From positions 124,001 through 188,000 of the forward strand of contig JASBNA010000043.1 of the NCBI GenBank assembly GCA_038087015.1: DNA of 64,000 nucleotides, written 5' to 3'. The notes beneath the pieces were generated by a model. That model made no database searches and was not told where the DNA came from. It saw only the letters and a program-made list of their open reading frames with translations. The stretch's first letter is position 1. Every line of letters starts with the position of its first letter. The position numbers and the translations under genes were made by a program. The stretch is from Cerrena zonata. Lineage: Eukaryota > Basidiomycota > Agaricomycetes > Polyporales > Cerrenaceae. This document shows, piece by piece, positions 28,467 to 39,361 of the stretch.

Positions 28467-31235
28467 ATGATTCCTGTTAAAAGTCCTTTGACCCCAGCAT
28501 TATCTGTTGTCAGAAGCGCTTCAAGTCACTTGAGTGTGACTGATCATGAAGTCAACTTAGAAGTTATCCAGTCGATGCCTATTTCTATCAAAGAAGTTGC
28601 TGAGGGATTCACTTCCGAACAGAAGTTCTTTATCTTAAGGAGATTAAATTACGATGGGTTGGTTAGTTTGGATGAATTACCAGCAGGAGTTACTTTCATG
28701 TTGGAAAAGATTTATGCTTTAAGCGAAACTGAAGCAGTTGAGATCTTGAAAGAGTATCTTGCAGAACATGATGAAGATGTTAATATACCCGAAGCTGACT
28801 ATGAATTTGCTCAAAAATTAGTTGACCAAGCCCCAAATAGTTTAGATAATGCTGAATCTGGTGATGTCAAAACTAACTTAAAATCTCATTTTGACACCAA
28901 TAAACCTTTGAACGAAAAAGAACTAGAACTCACAAATGTGGTTGATATATCATCAACAGAATCTATCACTCACTCACCTTTTGAGCTCTTTGACTGGAGT
29001 ATGCAAGTTAGGTTGGAAGCTGGTCTCATTGCCTTTCACTCACCATATCCAGAAGTTCGTGCTGTTACTGAACCTTACGATGACCCTTCAGTTCCTTGTG
29101 AAACTCCTCGTGCAATCATTGTGGGTCTTATCTGGGTTTCCATCGGTATGGTAATCAATCAGTTTTTCTATGACAGACAACCAAGCATCAGCTTTCACAT
29201 CTGCTGTTGCTCAATTATTTATCTATCCCAGTGGGAAGCTTTTAGCCTTAATTCTTCCTAAATGGAGCTTTACCATTTGGAAACATACAGTCGATTTGAA
29301 TCCGGGTCCTTGGAATGAAAAAGAACAAATTCTTGCAACTATTATCTTTTCAGTCGCTGGTGGTACTGCTTCATACGTAGCCTTCAACATAACCGTACAA
29401 AAAATGGCTATTTTCTACGCAAACAAGTGGGTTACCTTTGGATACCAAGTTCTTTTGATTCTATCAACTAATTTTATGGGGTTTGGATTTGCTGGTTTGA
29501 TTAGAAAGTTTGTAATTTACCCACCAAGATCAATCTGGCCATCAATCTTACCTACCTCAGCTGTCAACAGAGCGTTAATGAGATCAGAAAAACACGAGGA
29601 CATTAATGGGTGGACTATTTCTAGATATCGTTGGTTCTTTTCAATTACTCTTGTATCGTTTCTTTATTATTGGGTTCCAGATTATCTTTTCCAAGCGTTA
29701 TCCAGTTTCAATTGGATGACTTGGATCAAACCTGACAACTTCAATCTTGCTTCAATTACTGGATTCGAAACTGGATTGGGGTTTAATCCAATCCCAACCT
29801 TTGATTGGAATGTCATCAATCATAATAAATGTTTAGCAATTCCTTTTTTTTCTTACTTAAGTCAATATATCGGGATGGTTATTGGATTCTTTGCAATAGT
29901 CGGAGTATACTGGTCAAACTATTATTGGACTTCTTATTTACCAATCAATTCAAACAGTATATTTACCAATACTGGTGAGTCTTATTCTGTCACTGAAGTT
30001 CTTAATTCCAATAATTTGCTTGATAAGAAAAAGTATGATAAAGTGGGACCCCCTTTTTATTCTGCTGCTAACTTGGTGGTCTATGGTGCATTCTCTGCAA
30101 TTTACCCCTTTGCAGTACTTTATGAAACCTTAGTAAATTACAAAGCATACAAGAAGGCTTTTAAAGGAATCGCCAAAACCATTAGAAATTTCAAAACTTC
30201 TACCTACGAGGGATATAATGATCCTCATAGTAGAATGATGGCTCGCTATAAAGAAGTCCCAGACTGGTGTTTCCTTTGTGTGTTGGTAATTTCTGTTGTT
30301 CTTGCAATTTTATGTACTAAGTTATATCCTACGGAAACTCCAGTCTGGGGTGTGTTCTTTGCTCTTGGAATCAATCTTGTCTTTTTGATTCCATTGACCA
30401 CCATATATTCTGTTACTGGTTTCCAGTTTGGTCTTAATGTTTTGGTTGAATTAATTGTTGGTTATGCTCTTCCAGGTAATGGCTTAGCCTTGATGTTTAT
30501 CAAAGCATTAGGCTATAATATTGACGGTCAAGCCCAAACCTATATTTCGGATCAAAAGATGGGACATTACGCTAAGATTCCACCTAGAGCAATGTTCAGA
30601 TGGCAAATGGTTTCGGTTTCATTGCTTCGTTCATTTCTTTAGCGATTATTAATTTCAATACTGAACATATAGAAGGATACTGTGAGCCAGATAATAAGCT
30701 CAAGTTTACCTGTCCACAGAGCAGAATTTTCTATTCTGCTTCTATTATATGGGGGGTCATATGACCTAAACGGGTCTTCAGTAGGCTTTACCCGATTATC
30801 AAGTACTGCTACTTACTTGGCTTCTTGTTAGTATTCCCATGTATTGCCTTCAAAAAGTATGGGCCAAATAAACTTACAAAATATTTCCAACCAACCTTGA
30901 TTATCGGTGGTTTTCTCAATTATGCTCCTTACAATTTGTCTTATTACACTGGGGGGTTATACATGTCTATTGCTTTCATGTGGTACTTGAGAAGCCGTTA
31001 TACCACCTGGTGGGAAAAGTATAACTACGTAATGTCGGGGGCTTTAGATGCCGGGGTTGCCTTCAGTAGTATTATCATCTTTTTTGCAGTTCAATACCAC
31101 GATAAGTCTATCACCTGGTGGGGGAATACCGTCAGTACGGCCGGGCTAGATGGAGCTGGCCTTTCTCTTAAGAATGCAACTCTATCGGCTCCTGACGGCT
31201 ATTTTGGACCGAGAAAGAGTGAATACGTTGAATAA
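28467..31235 (+). pseudogene. OPT2-family oligopeptide transporter, copy 1 (broken)
   Basis: This copy aligns with copies 2 and 3 throughout but has three lesions. An extra T in TTT at 29193-29195 shifts the frame after RQPSISF. A missing T near 30617-30619 shifts it again. An in-frame TGA at 30762-30764 replaces the glycine codon of GVIGPKR. The two indels cancel, so the total length (2769 bp) is a multiple of three. The start is the ATG at 28467. The nonsense substitution makes this a better pseudogene candidate than the indel-only genes nearby. Its 3' end and downstream 200 bp are almost identical to those of copy 2, while its 5' end is more diverged. Confidence 0.82.
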
Positions 31236-32073
31236 TTTACGAATAATATTTTCTTTAATGAGACAAATTTCCTATACTCTGTAGATATCGAGGTTCGCTT
31301 GACTGAATTAACATGAAATAATAATAAACGTCTTCTTGTAATGAGCATGGTTTAAGCATCCTGACATTCATTGGATGGAATCGTACGACTGAAGGAAAAA
31401 CGGCCCTGCAATCAAAGACAATCTCGATCGGTGACACTGATCTTGTTATATCAACTCAGCAAGTTAATAGTTTCTTTGATAGTGAATTAATGATATTTTT
31501 GAATAATAATATCTTTGATACCTCTCTGATATATGATATTAGCAAATTAGTAATATGAATAATGAGGTGACCCCCGAAGCCACCACTGATATCAAAAGTA
31601 AATAGAAATTGCAAAATCAAAAGAAATAACTAAAGATTGTTCATTTCTGACACAAGAAATTAATAGCTGGGTTAAGCCCTTGTAGAATATTGATGATAGG
31701 TGCCACTTCCTTGCATGGGAGTAACAGCCCTTTGGCTGATAACTTTCATATCTTGATAATTAAGCACAATAGCCTATGGAACGAACGGAGCCAATGATAT
31801 CGAGAATAATCAGCAAGCACCCCATATTTTGCATCGTAACGCACTCATTAAAGGTGTAGTTTGAGATTGATAACGTGTGATAAGTAGGTTTAGGCGCCAA
31901 TTTTCCAAAATTTACGATGATATTAGTTGAATTTATTGTTATCAGTGGATCCAATAATAGAAGCACCACAACTTGATTGGGACTCACGATAGTATATAAA
32001 CTCGTATATTCTTCTGATTTGAAATAGCATTTGTCCGTTTCTTCTCTATAGTGAATTTTGCTGCTTTATAAAA
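31236..32073. other. Spacer between OPT copies 1 and 2
   Basis: Most of this 838-bp spacer is a repeat of the spacer after copy 2. The segment 31236-31425 matches 34834-35022, about 31430-31830 matches about 35225-35640 apart from small indels, and 31836-32073 matches 35970-36210. It lacks two blocks present after copy 2. No gene is seen in it. Confidence 0.7.
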
Positions 32074-34833
32074 ATGTTGCCTGAAAAGAGTTTACAAACT
32101 CCCGGGTTAGCTACTGTCAGAAGTGCTTCAAGTCACTTGAGTGTTGATGATCATGAAGTTAATTTGGAAGCCATTCAATCGCAAGCTATCTCTATTGGTG
32201 AAGTCGCTGGCGAGTTCACCTCGGAACAGAAATATTTTATTTTAAGAAGGTTGAATTATGAAGGTTTGGTGAACTTGAATGAATTACCAGTTGGTGCTAC
32301 CTTCATGTTGGAAAAAATTTCTGCTTTAAATGAAGCTGAAGCAGTTGAAATCTTGAAGGAATACATCGAAGCTCACTATGAAGATGTTAATATTCCTGAT
32401 GCTGATTATCAGTTTGCTCAAAAGTTAATTGATGAAGCTCCAAATAATTTGAATAGTGGTGCTGGTGATATCAAGACCCATTTGAAATCCCATTTTGACG
32501 CTGGATCAGATGAAAAGCAATTATCTGATACAAATGTTGCCGATAGCACCTCTATTGAGTCTATCACTCAGTCCCCTTTTGAGCTCTTTGATTGGAGTTT
32601 TCAAGTTAGGGTAGAAGCTGGTCTCATTGCTTATCACTCACCATATCCAGAAATTCGTGCTGTTACTGAACCTTATGATGATCCTTCAGTTCCTTGTGAA
32701 ACTCCTCGTGCAATTATCGTTGGGATCATTTGGTTGGCTATTGGTGTGGTCATTAACCAGTTCTTCTATGACAGACAACCAAGCATCTCTTTCACATCTG
32801 CTGTTGCTCAATTATTCATCTATCCTAGTGGGAAGCTTTTAGCCTTAATCCTTCCCAAATGGAGTTTTACCATTTGGAAACATACAATCGATTTGAATCC
32901 GGGACCTTGGAACGAAAAAGAACAAATGCTTGCAACCCTTATTTTTTCTATCGCTGGTGGTTCAACTTCATACGTTACTTCTAATATTACCGTCCAAAAG
33001 TTGGCTAAATTTTACGATAACAAGTGGGTTACCTTTGGATACCAAGTTCTTTTGATTCTATCAACTAATTTTATGGGGTTTGGATTTGCCGGTTTAATTA
33101 GAAAGTTTGTGATTTACCCAACAAGATCAATCTGGCCATCCATCTTACCTACTTTAGCTGTCAACAAAGCTTTAATGAAACCAGAAAAACATGAAAACAT
33201 TAATGGGTGGACTATTTCTAGATACACTTGGTTCTTTTCAATCACTCTTGTATCGTTTCTTTATTATTGGGTTCCAGATTATCTTTTCCAAGCTTTATCC
33301 AGTTTCAATTGGATGACTTGGATCAAACCAGACAATTTCAATCTTGCTTCAATTACTGGATCCGAATCTGGATTGGGGTTTAATCCAATCCCAACCTTTG
33401 ATTGGAATGTTATCAATTATAATGCTTGTTTGACAGTCCCTTTCTTTTCCTATGTAAATCAATATATCGGAAGTATTATTGCGTTCTTTGCAATAGTCGG
33501 AGTATACTGGTCAAACTATTATTGGACTTCTTATTTACCAATCAATTCAAATAGTATCTTCACTAATACCGGTGAATATTATGCTGTTACTGAGGTGCTT
33601 AACTCCAATAATTTGCTTGATAAACAGAAATATGACGAAGTTGGGCCACCATTTTACTCTGCTGCAAATTTGGTTCTCTATGGTGCGTTTTTTGCAATTT
33701 ATCCTTTTGCTTTTTTTTACGAAGTCATAATGAATTACAAAACATACAAGAATGCTTTTATAGGAATCTTTAAAACCATTAGGAATTTCAGAACTTCTAC
33801 CTACGAGGGATTTAATGATCCTCATAGTAGAATGATGGCTCGCTATAAAGAAGTCCCAGAATGGTGTTTCCTCTGTGTCTTAGTGATTTCCATTGTTCTT
33901 GCAATCTTATGTGTTGAATTATACCCTACGGAAACACCAGTTTGGGGTATCTTCTTTGCCGTTGGAATCAATTTTGTCTTTTTGACTCCAATAACCACTA
34001 TATATTCTGTTACTGGTTTCTTATTTGGTCTTAATGTTTTGGTTGAATTAATTGTTGGTTATGCTCTTCCAGGTAATGGTTTAGCCTTGATGTTTATCAA
34101 AGCATTAGGTTATAATATTGACGGTCAAGCAGACAATTTCATCTCTAATCAAAAAATGGGACATTATGCTAAAGTGCCACCTAGAGCAATGTTCAGATGG
34201 CAAATAGTTGGTACTTTTATTGCTTCGTTTATCGCTTTAGGTATAATTAACTTCACCATAGATGATATCAAAGACTATTGTGAACCAGATAACAAGCTTA
34301 AGTTTACCTGTCCTGAAAGTACAGTCTTTTATTCATCTTCTATATTATGGGGTGTCATTGGCCCTAAACGTGTCTTCAACCAACTTTATCCTATTCTTAG
34401 ATGGTGCTTTTTGGTTGGATTCTTGTTAGTATTCCCTTGTGTGGCATTTAAAAAATACGGTCCAAAGAAAGCTGCCAAATATTTCCAACCAACCTTGATA
34501 ATTGGAGGTTTTTTAATTTACGCTCCATATAATTTGGCTTATTACACTGGGGGGTTATACATGTCTATTGCTTTCATGTGGTACTTGAGAAGCCGTTATA
34601 CCACCTGGTGGGAAAAGTATAATTATGTTTTGTCAGGGGGGTTGGATGCTGGGGTTGCCTTCAGTGCTATCATCATCTTTTTTGCAGTTCAATACCATGA
34701 TAAGTCTATCAACTGGTGGGGTAACACCGTCAGTACGGCCGGGCTAGATGGAGCTGGCCTTTCTCTTAAGAATGCTACTCTATCGGCTCCTGACGGCTAT
34801 TTTGGACCGAGAAAGAGTGAATACGTTGAATAA
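32074..34833 (+). CDS. OPT2-family oligopeptide transporter, copy 2 (intact)
   Basis: The 919-residue protein has a ~210-residue cytosolic N-terminus, then about 16 membrane segments. OPT-family signatures include NPGPWNEKEQ (around residue 280), GFGFAGLIRKFV, the WMTWIKPDNFNLASITG stretch, VELIVGYALPGNGLAL and KALGYNIDGQA. It resembles S. cerevisiae Opt2 throughout, including the C-terminal NWWGNTV and GYFGPR. OPT proteins import tetra/pentapeptides or glutathione by proton coupling; Opt2 is also tied to membrane lipid asymmetry and vacuole function. The substrate here is unknown. It is flanked by near-identical copies, as part of a tandem array with a unit of about 4.14 kb between the starts of copies 2 and 3. 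Confidence 0.9.
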   Translation: MLPEKSLQTPGLATVRSASSHLSVDDHEVNLEAIQSQAISIGEVAGEFTSEQKYFILRRLNYEGLVNLNELPVGATFMLEKISALNEAEAVEILKEYIEAHYEDVNIPDADYQFAQKLIDEAPNNLNSGAGDIKTHLKSHFDAGSDEKQLSDTNVADSTSIESITQSPFELFDWSFQVRVEAGLIAYHSPYPEIRAVTEPYDDPSVPCETPRAIIVGIIWLAIGVVINQFFYDRQPSISFTSAVAQLFIYPSGKLLALILPKWSFTIWKHTIDLNPGPWNEKEQMLATLIFSIAGGSTSYVTSNITVQKLAKFYDNKWVTFGYQVLLILSTNFMGFGFAGLIRKFVIYPTRSIWPSILPTLAVNKALMKPEKHENINGWTISRYTWFFSITLVSFLYYWVPDYLFQALSSFNWMTWIKPDNFNLASITGSESGLGFNPIPTFDWNVINYNACLTVPFFSYVNQYIGSIIAFFAIVGVYWSNYYWTSYLPINSNSIFTNTGEYYAVTEVLNSNNLLDKQKYDEVGPPFYSAANLVLYGAFFAIYPFAFFYEVIMNYKTYKNAFIGIFKTIRNFRTSTYEGFNDPHSRMMARYKEVPEWCFLCVLVISIVLAILCVELYPTETPVWGIFFAVGINFVFLTPITTIYSVTGFLFGLNVLVELIVGYALPGNGLALMFIKALGYNIDGQADNFISNQKMGHYAKVPPRAMFRWQIVGTFIASFIALGIINFTIDDIKDYCEPDNKLKFTCPESTVFYSSSILWGVIGPKRVFNQLYPILRWCFLVGFLLVFPCVAFKKYGPKKAAKYFQPTLIIGGFLIYAPYNLAYYTGGLYMSIAFMWYLRSRYTTWWEKYNYVLSGGLDAGVAFSAIIIFFAVQYHDKSINWWGNTVSTAGLDGAGLSLKNATLSAPDGYFGPRKSEYVE

Positions 34834-36210
34834 TTTACGAATAATATTTTCTTTAATGAAACAAATTTCCTATACTCTGTAGATATCGAGGTTCGCTTGA
34901 CTGAATTAACCTGAAATAATAATAAACGTCTTCTTGTCATGAGCATGGTTTAAGCATCCTGACATTCATTGGATGGAATCGTACGACTGAAGGAAAAACG
35001 GCCCTGCAATCAAAGACAATCTCCGGTCTGACTGTAATTAAATTTATCACCAAGTTGGAAACCATGTCAGAAATTATGCTTTTCTTTTGGGAAAAAGCAA
35101 AAAAATAACTCTGAAATAAGTTTTGCGCTTATAATCGACAGATCGCTTAAAGTTGCAAATTTTCCCTTCCTTTGCATTTTATTTTTTTCGGCGTGCTGCA
35201 CCTTCCACGCCTGAACTGTATTTTACGATCGGTGACACTGTTCCTGTTATATCAACTCAGCAAGTTAATAGTTTCTTTGATAGTGAATTAATGATATTTT
35301 TGAATAATAATATCTTTGATACCTCTCTGATATATGATATTAACAAATTAGTAAATGAGGTGACCCCCGAAGCCACCACTGACAAAGACCAAAAGTAAAT
35401 AGAAATTGCAAAATCAAAAGAAATAACAAAATATTGTTCATTTCTGACACAAGATATTAATAGCTGGGTTAAGCCCTTGTAGAATATTGATGACAGGTGC
35501 CACTTCCTTGCATGGGTGTAACAGCCCTTTGGCTGATAACTTTCATATCTTGATAATTAAGCACAATAGCCTATGGAACGAACGGGAGCCAATGATATCG
35601 AGAATAATCAGCAAGCACCCCATCTTTTGCGCTCTTGTGAAGGTTGTTACCGGTAGCCACCGAGAGTGTGGAAAAAAATAAAAGTCGGTCAATTATTTTA
35701 ACTGCATGAATACAATAGCTGTCTATTTTTATGATGGATATGTGCACCTCCGATATGTGATTTTGTTGATGCCAAAGCCATAGGCTCTGGCTTTGAAAGG
35801 CTCAGTCTTCAAGGTGGAAAAGGTACTCGACCTGATCTCCAGACCATAAAGCTGAGTGCTTGTTCTAAATCGGTGTGGCAGAAAACGGGACGAAGTAAAC
35901 AATGGGAATGTCAAAGTTCGATTGTAGCATCACGAAGTCACAAAAAACGCTCACCTGTGAAGATAAGGCATCGTAAGGCACTCATTAAAGGTGTGGTTTG
36001 AGATTGATAACGCGTGATAAGTAGGTTTAGGCGCCAATTTTCCAAAATTTACGATGATATTAGTTGAATTTATTGTTATCAGTGGATCCAATAATAGAAG
36101 CACCACAACTTGATTGGGACTCACGATGGTATATAAACTCGTATATTCTTCTGATTTGAAATAGCATTTATCCGTTTGTTCTCTATAGTGAATTTTGCTG
36201 CTTTATAAAA
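34834..36210. other. Spacer between OPT copies 2 and 3
   Basis: This spacer repeats the copy 1-2 spacer but contains two extra blocks, about 35023-35228 and about 35641-35969. The final 240 bp before the copy 3 ATG are almost identical to the copy 2 promoter, including a TATATAA box at about 36130. The two OPT genes may therefore share basal regulation. No gene is seen in it. Confidence 0.7.
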
Positions 36211-38970
36211 ATGTTACCTGAAAAGAGTTTACAAACTCCCGGGTTAGCTACTGTCAGAAGTGCTTCAAGTCACTTGAGTGTTGATGATCATGAAGTTAAT
36301 TTGGAAGCCATTCAATCGCAAGCTGTTTCTATTGGTGAAGTCGCTGGCGAGTTCACCTCGGAACAGAAATATTTCATTTTAAGAAGGTTGAATTATGAAG
36401 GTTTGGTGAACTTGAATGAATTACCAGTTGGTGCTGCCTTCATGTTGGAAAAAATTTCTGCTTTAAATGAAGCTGAAGCAGTTGAAATCTTGAAGGAATA
36501 CATCGAAGCTCACTATGAAGATGTTAATATTCCTGATGCTGATTATCAATTTGCTCAAAAGTTAATTGATGAAGCTCCAAATAATTTGAATAGTGGTGCT
36601 GGTGATATCAAGACCCATTTGAAATCCCATTTTGACGCTGGATCAGATGAAAAGCAATTATCTGATACAAATGTTGCCGACAGCACCTCTATTGAGTCTA
36701 TCACTCACTCACCTTTCGAGCTCTTTGATTGGAGCTTCCAAGTTAAGGTAGAAGCTGGTCTCATTGCTTATCATTCACCATATCCAGAGGTTCGTGCTGT
36801 TACTGAACCTTACGATGATCCTTCAGTTCCTTGTGAAACTCCTCGTGCAATTATCGTTGGGATCATTTGGTTGGCTATTGGTGTGGTCATTAACCAGTTC
36901 TTCTATGACAGACAACCAAGCATCTCTTTCACATCTGCTGTTGCTCAATTATTCATCTATCCTAGTGGGAAGCTTTTAGCCTTAATCCTTCCCAAATGGA
37001 GTTTTACCATTTGGAAACATACAATCGATTTGAATCCGGGACCTTGGAACGAAAAAGAACAAATGCTTGCAACCCTTATTTTTTCTATCGCTGGTGGTTC
37101 AACTTCATACGTTACTTCTAATATTACCGTCCAAAAAATGGCTAGATTTTACGATAACAAGTGGGTAGACTTTGGATATCAAGTCCTTTTGATTCTATCA
37201 ACTAATTTTATGGGGTTTGGATTTGCCGGTTTAATTAGAAAGTTTGTGATTTACCCAACAAGATCAATCTGGCCATCCATCTTACCTACCTTAGCTGTCA
37301 ACAAAGCTTTAATGAAACCAGAAAAACACGAGAACATTAATGGGTGGACTATTTCAAGATATCGTTGGTTCTTTTTAACTACTCTTATATCGTTCCTTTA
37401 CTATTGGGTTCCAGATTATCTTTTCCAAGCGTTATCCAGTTTCAATTGGATGACTTGGATCAAACCTGACAACTTCAATCTTGCTTCAATTACTGGATCC
37501 GAAACTGGATTGGGACTTAATCCGATCCCATCATTTGATTGGAATGTTATCAATTATAATGCTTGTTTGACAGTCCCTTTCTTTTCCTATGTAAATCAAT
37601 ATATCGGAAGTATTATTGCGTTCTTTGCAATAGTCGGGGTATACTGGTCAAACTACTATTGGACTTCTTATTTACCAATCAATACAAACAGTATCTTCAC
37701 GAACACTGGTGAATATTATGCTGTTACTGAGGTGCTTAACTCCAATAATTTGCTTGATAAGCAGAAATATGACGAAGTTGGGCCACCATTTTACTCTGCT
37801 GCAAATTTGGTTGTCTATGGTGCGTTTTTTGCACTTTATCCTTTTGCATTTTTTTACGAAGCCATAATGAATTACAAAGCATACAAGAATGCTTTTCAAG
37901 GAATCGTCAAAACCATTAGAAATTTCAAAACTTCTACCTACGAAGGATTCAATGATCCTCATAGTAGAATGATGGCTCGCTATAAAGAAGTCCCAGAATG
38001 GTGTTTCCTCTGTGTCTTAGTGATTTCCATTGTTCTTGCAATCTTATGTGTTGAGTTATATCCTACAGAAACTCCAGTCTGGGGTATCTTCTTTGCCGTT
38101 GGAATCAATTTTGTCTTTTTGATTCCAATAACCACTATATATTCTGTTACTGGTTTCTTATTTGGTCTTAATGTTTTGGTTGAATTAATTGTTGGTTATG
38201 CTCTTCCAGGTAATGGTTTAGCCTTGATGTTTATCAAAGCATTAGGTTATAATATTGACGGTCAAGCAGACAATTTCATCTCTAATCAAAAAATGGGACA
38301 TTATGCTAAAGTGCCACCTAGAGCAATGTTCAGATGGCAAATAGTTGGTACTTTTATTGCTTCGTTTATCGCTTTAGGTATAATTAACTTCACCATAGAT
38401 GATATCAAAGACTATTGTGAACCAGGTAATAAGCTTAAGTTTACCTGTCCTGGAAGTACAACCTTTTATTCATCTTCTATATTATGGGGTGTCATTGGTC
38501 CTAAACGTGTCTTCAACCAACTTTATCCTATTCTTAGATGGTGCTTTTTGATTGGATTCTTGTTAGTATTCCCTTGTGTGGCATTTAAAAAATACGGTCC
38601 AAAGAAAGCTGCCAAATATTTCCAACCAACTTTGATAATTGGAGGTTTTTTGATTTACGCTCCATATGGTTTGACTTATTACACTGGGGGATTATACATG
38701 TCTATTGCTTTCATGTGGTACTTGAGAAGCCGCTATACTACATGGTGGGAAAAGTATAATTATGTTTTGTCAGGGGGATTGGATGCTGGGATTGCATTCA
38801 GTGCTATTATCATCTTTTTTGCAGTTCAATACCATGATAAGTCTATCAACTGGTGGGGGAACACCGTCAGTGGGGCCGGGCTAGATGGAGCTGGTCTTTC
38901 TCTTAAGAATGCAACTTTGTCGGCACCCGATGGCTACTTTGGCCCAAGAATGAGTAAGCTTGCAGAATAA
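36211..38970 (+). CDS. OPT2-family oligopeptide transporter, copy 3 (intact)
   Basis: The 919-residue protein is almost identical to copy 2 over the first ~300 residues. It then differs at scattered positions, for example RFYDNKWVDFGYQ against KFYDNKWVTFGYQ, and has a distinct C-terminus (RMSKLAE instead of RKSEYVE). The motifs are as in copy 2. Some internal stretches, such as 37400-37498, match copy 1 rather than copy 2 at variant bases, which points to gene conversion. The downstream 391-bp spacer to the inverted copy 4 lacks the repeat found after copies 1 and 2. Confidence 0.9.
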   Translation: MLPEKSLQTPGLATVRSASSHLSVDDHEVNLEAIQSQAVSIGEVAGEFTSEQKYFILRRLNYEGLVNLNELPVGAAFMLEKISALNEAEAVEILKEYIEAHYEDVNIPDADYQFAQKLIDEAPNNLNSGAGDIKTHLKSHFDAGSDEKQLSDTNVADSTSIESITHSPFELFDWSFQVKVEAGLIAYHSPYPEVRAVTEPYDDPSVPCETPRAIIVGIIWLAIGVVINQFFYDRQPSISFTSAVAQLFIYPSGKLLALILPKWSFTIWKHTIDLNPGPWNEKEQMLATLIFSIAGGSTSYVTSNITVQKMARFYDNKWVDFGYQVLLILSTNFMGFGFAGLIRKFVIYPTRSIWPSILPTLAVNKALMKPEKHENINGWTISRYRWFFLTTLISFLYYWVPDYLFQALSSFNWMTWIKPDNFNLASITGSETGLGLNPIPSFDWNVINYNACLTVPFFSYVNQYIGSIIAFFAIVGVYWSNYYWTSYLPINTNSIFTNTGEYYAVTEVLNSNNLLDKQKYDEVGPPFYSAANLVVYGAFFALYPFAFFYEAIMNYKAYKNAFQGIVKTIRNFKTSTYEGFNDPHSRMMARYKEVPEWCFLCVLVISIVLAILCVELYPTETPVWGIFFAVGINFVFLIPITTIYSVTGFLFGLNVLVELIVGYALPGNGLALMFIKALGYNIDGQADNFISNQKMGHYAKVPPRAMFRWQIVGTFIASFIALGIINFTIDDIKDYCEPGNKLKFTCPGSTTFYSSSILWGVIGPKRVFNQLYPILRWCFLIGFLLVFPCVAFKKYGPKKAAKYFQPTLIIGGFLIYAPYGLTYYTGGLYMSIAFMWYLRSRYTTWWEKYNYVLSGGLDAGIAFSAIIIFFAVQYHDKSINWWGNTVSGAGLDGAGLSLKNATLSAPDGYFGPRMSKLAE

Positions 38971-39361
38971 AGCTGTTTTTCAATATTTAAATTAAAATGT
39001 ATTAGTAATTTTGAGTGAATAATTTTATATAATTTTAATAAAAAAAGTATTAATAATTTTTTGTAGATCATTTTCGTTTCCCAAACTGAATTGGTTTTCC
39101 GAATAGGTTGCAAAAGGTTGCAAAATTTGAAAAAAAAAAAAAAAAAAAGAATCGTTGGAAATGGTTGAAATTTCCGAGATCATATACTAGATAAGCTAGG
39201 TATATCTACTACAGGAATGAATGAAAAACATTTTAAAACTTAATATTTAAATTAAATAGACACTAAAAGAAGCTCTTATAAAATAAGAAGAATTGAAAAC
39301 AGAATTAATATAATATTTAACAATAGGAAAAGTAAAAGATACAATTTTCCATGAAGACAAA
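38971..39361. other. Convergent spacer between OPT copies 3 and 4
   Basis: This AT-rich spacer holds an A19 tract at about 39130-39148 and the two 3' ends. No gene or longer repeat is seen. Confidence 0.5.
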
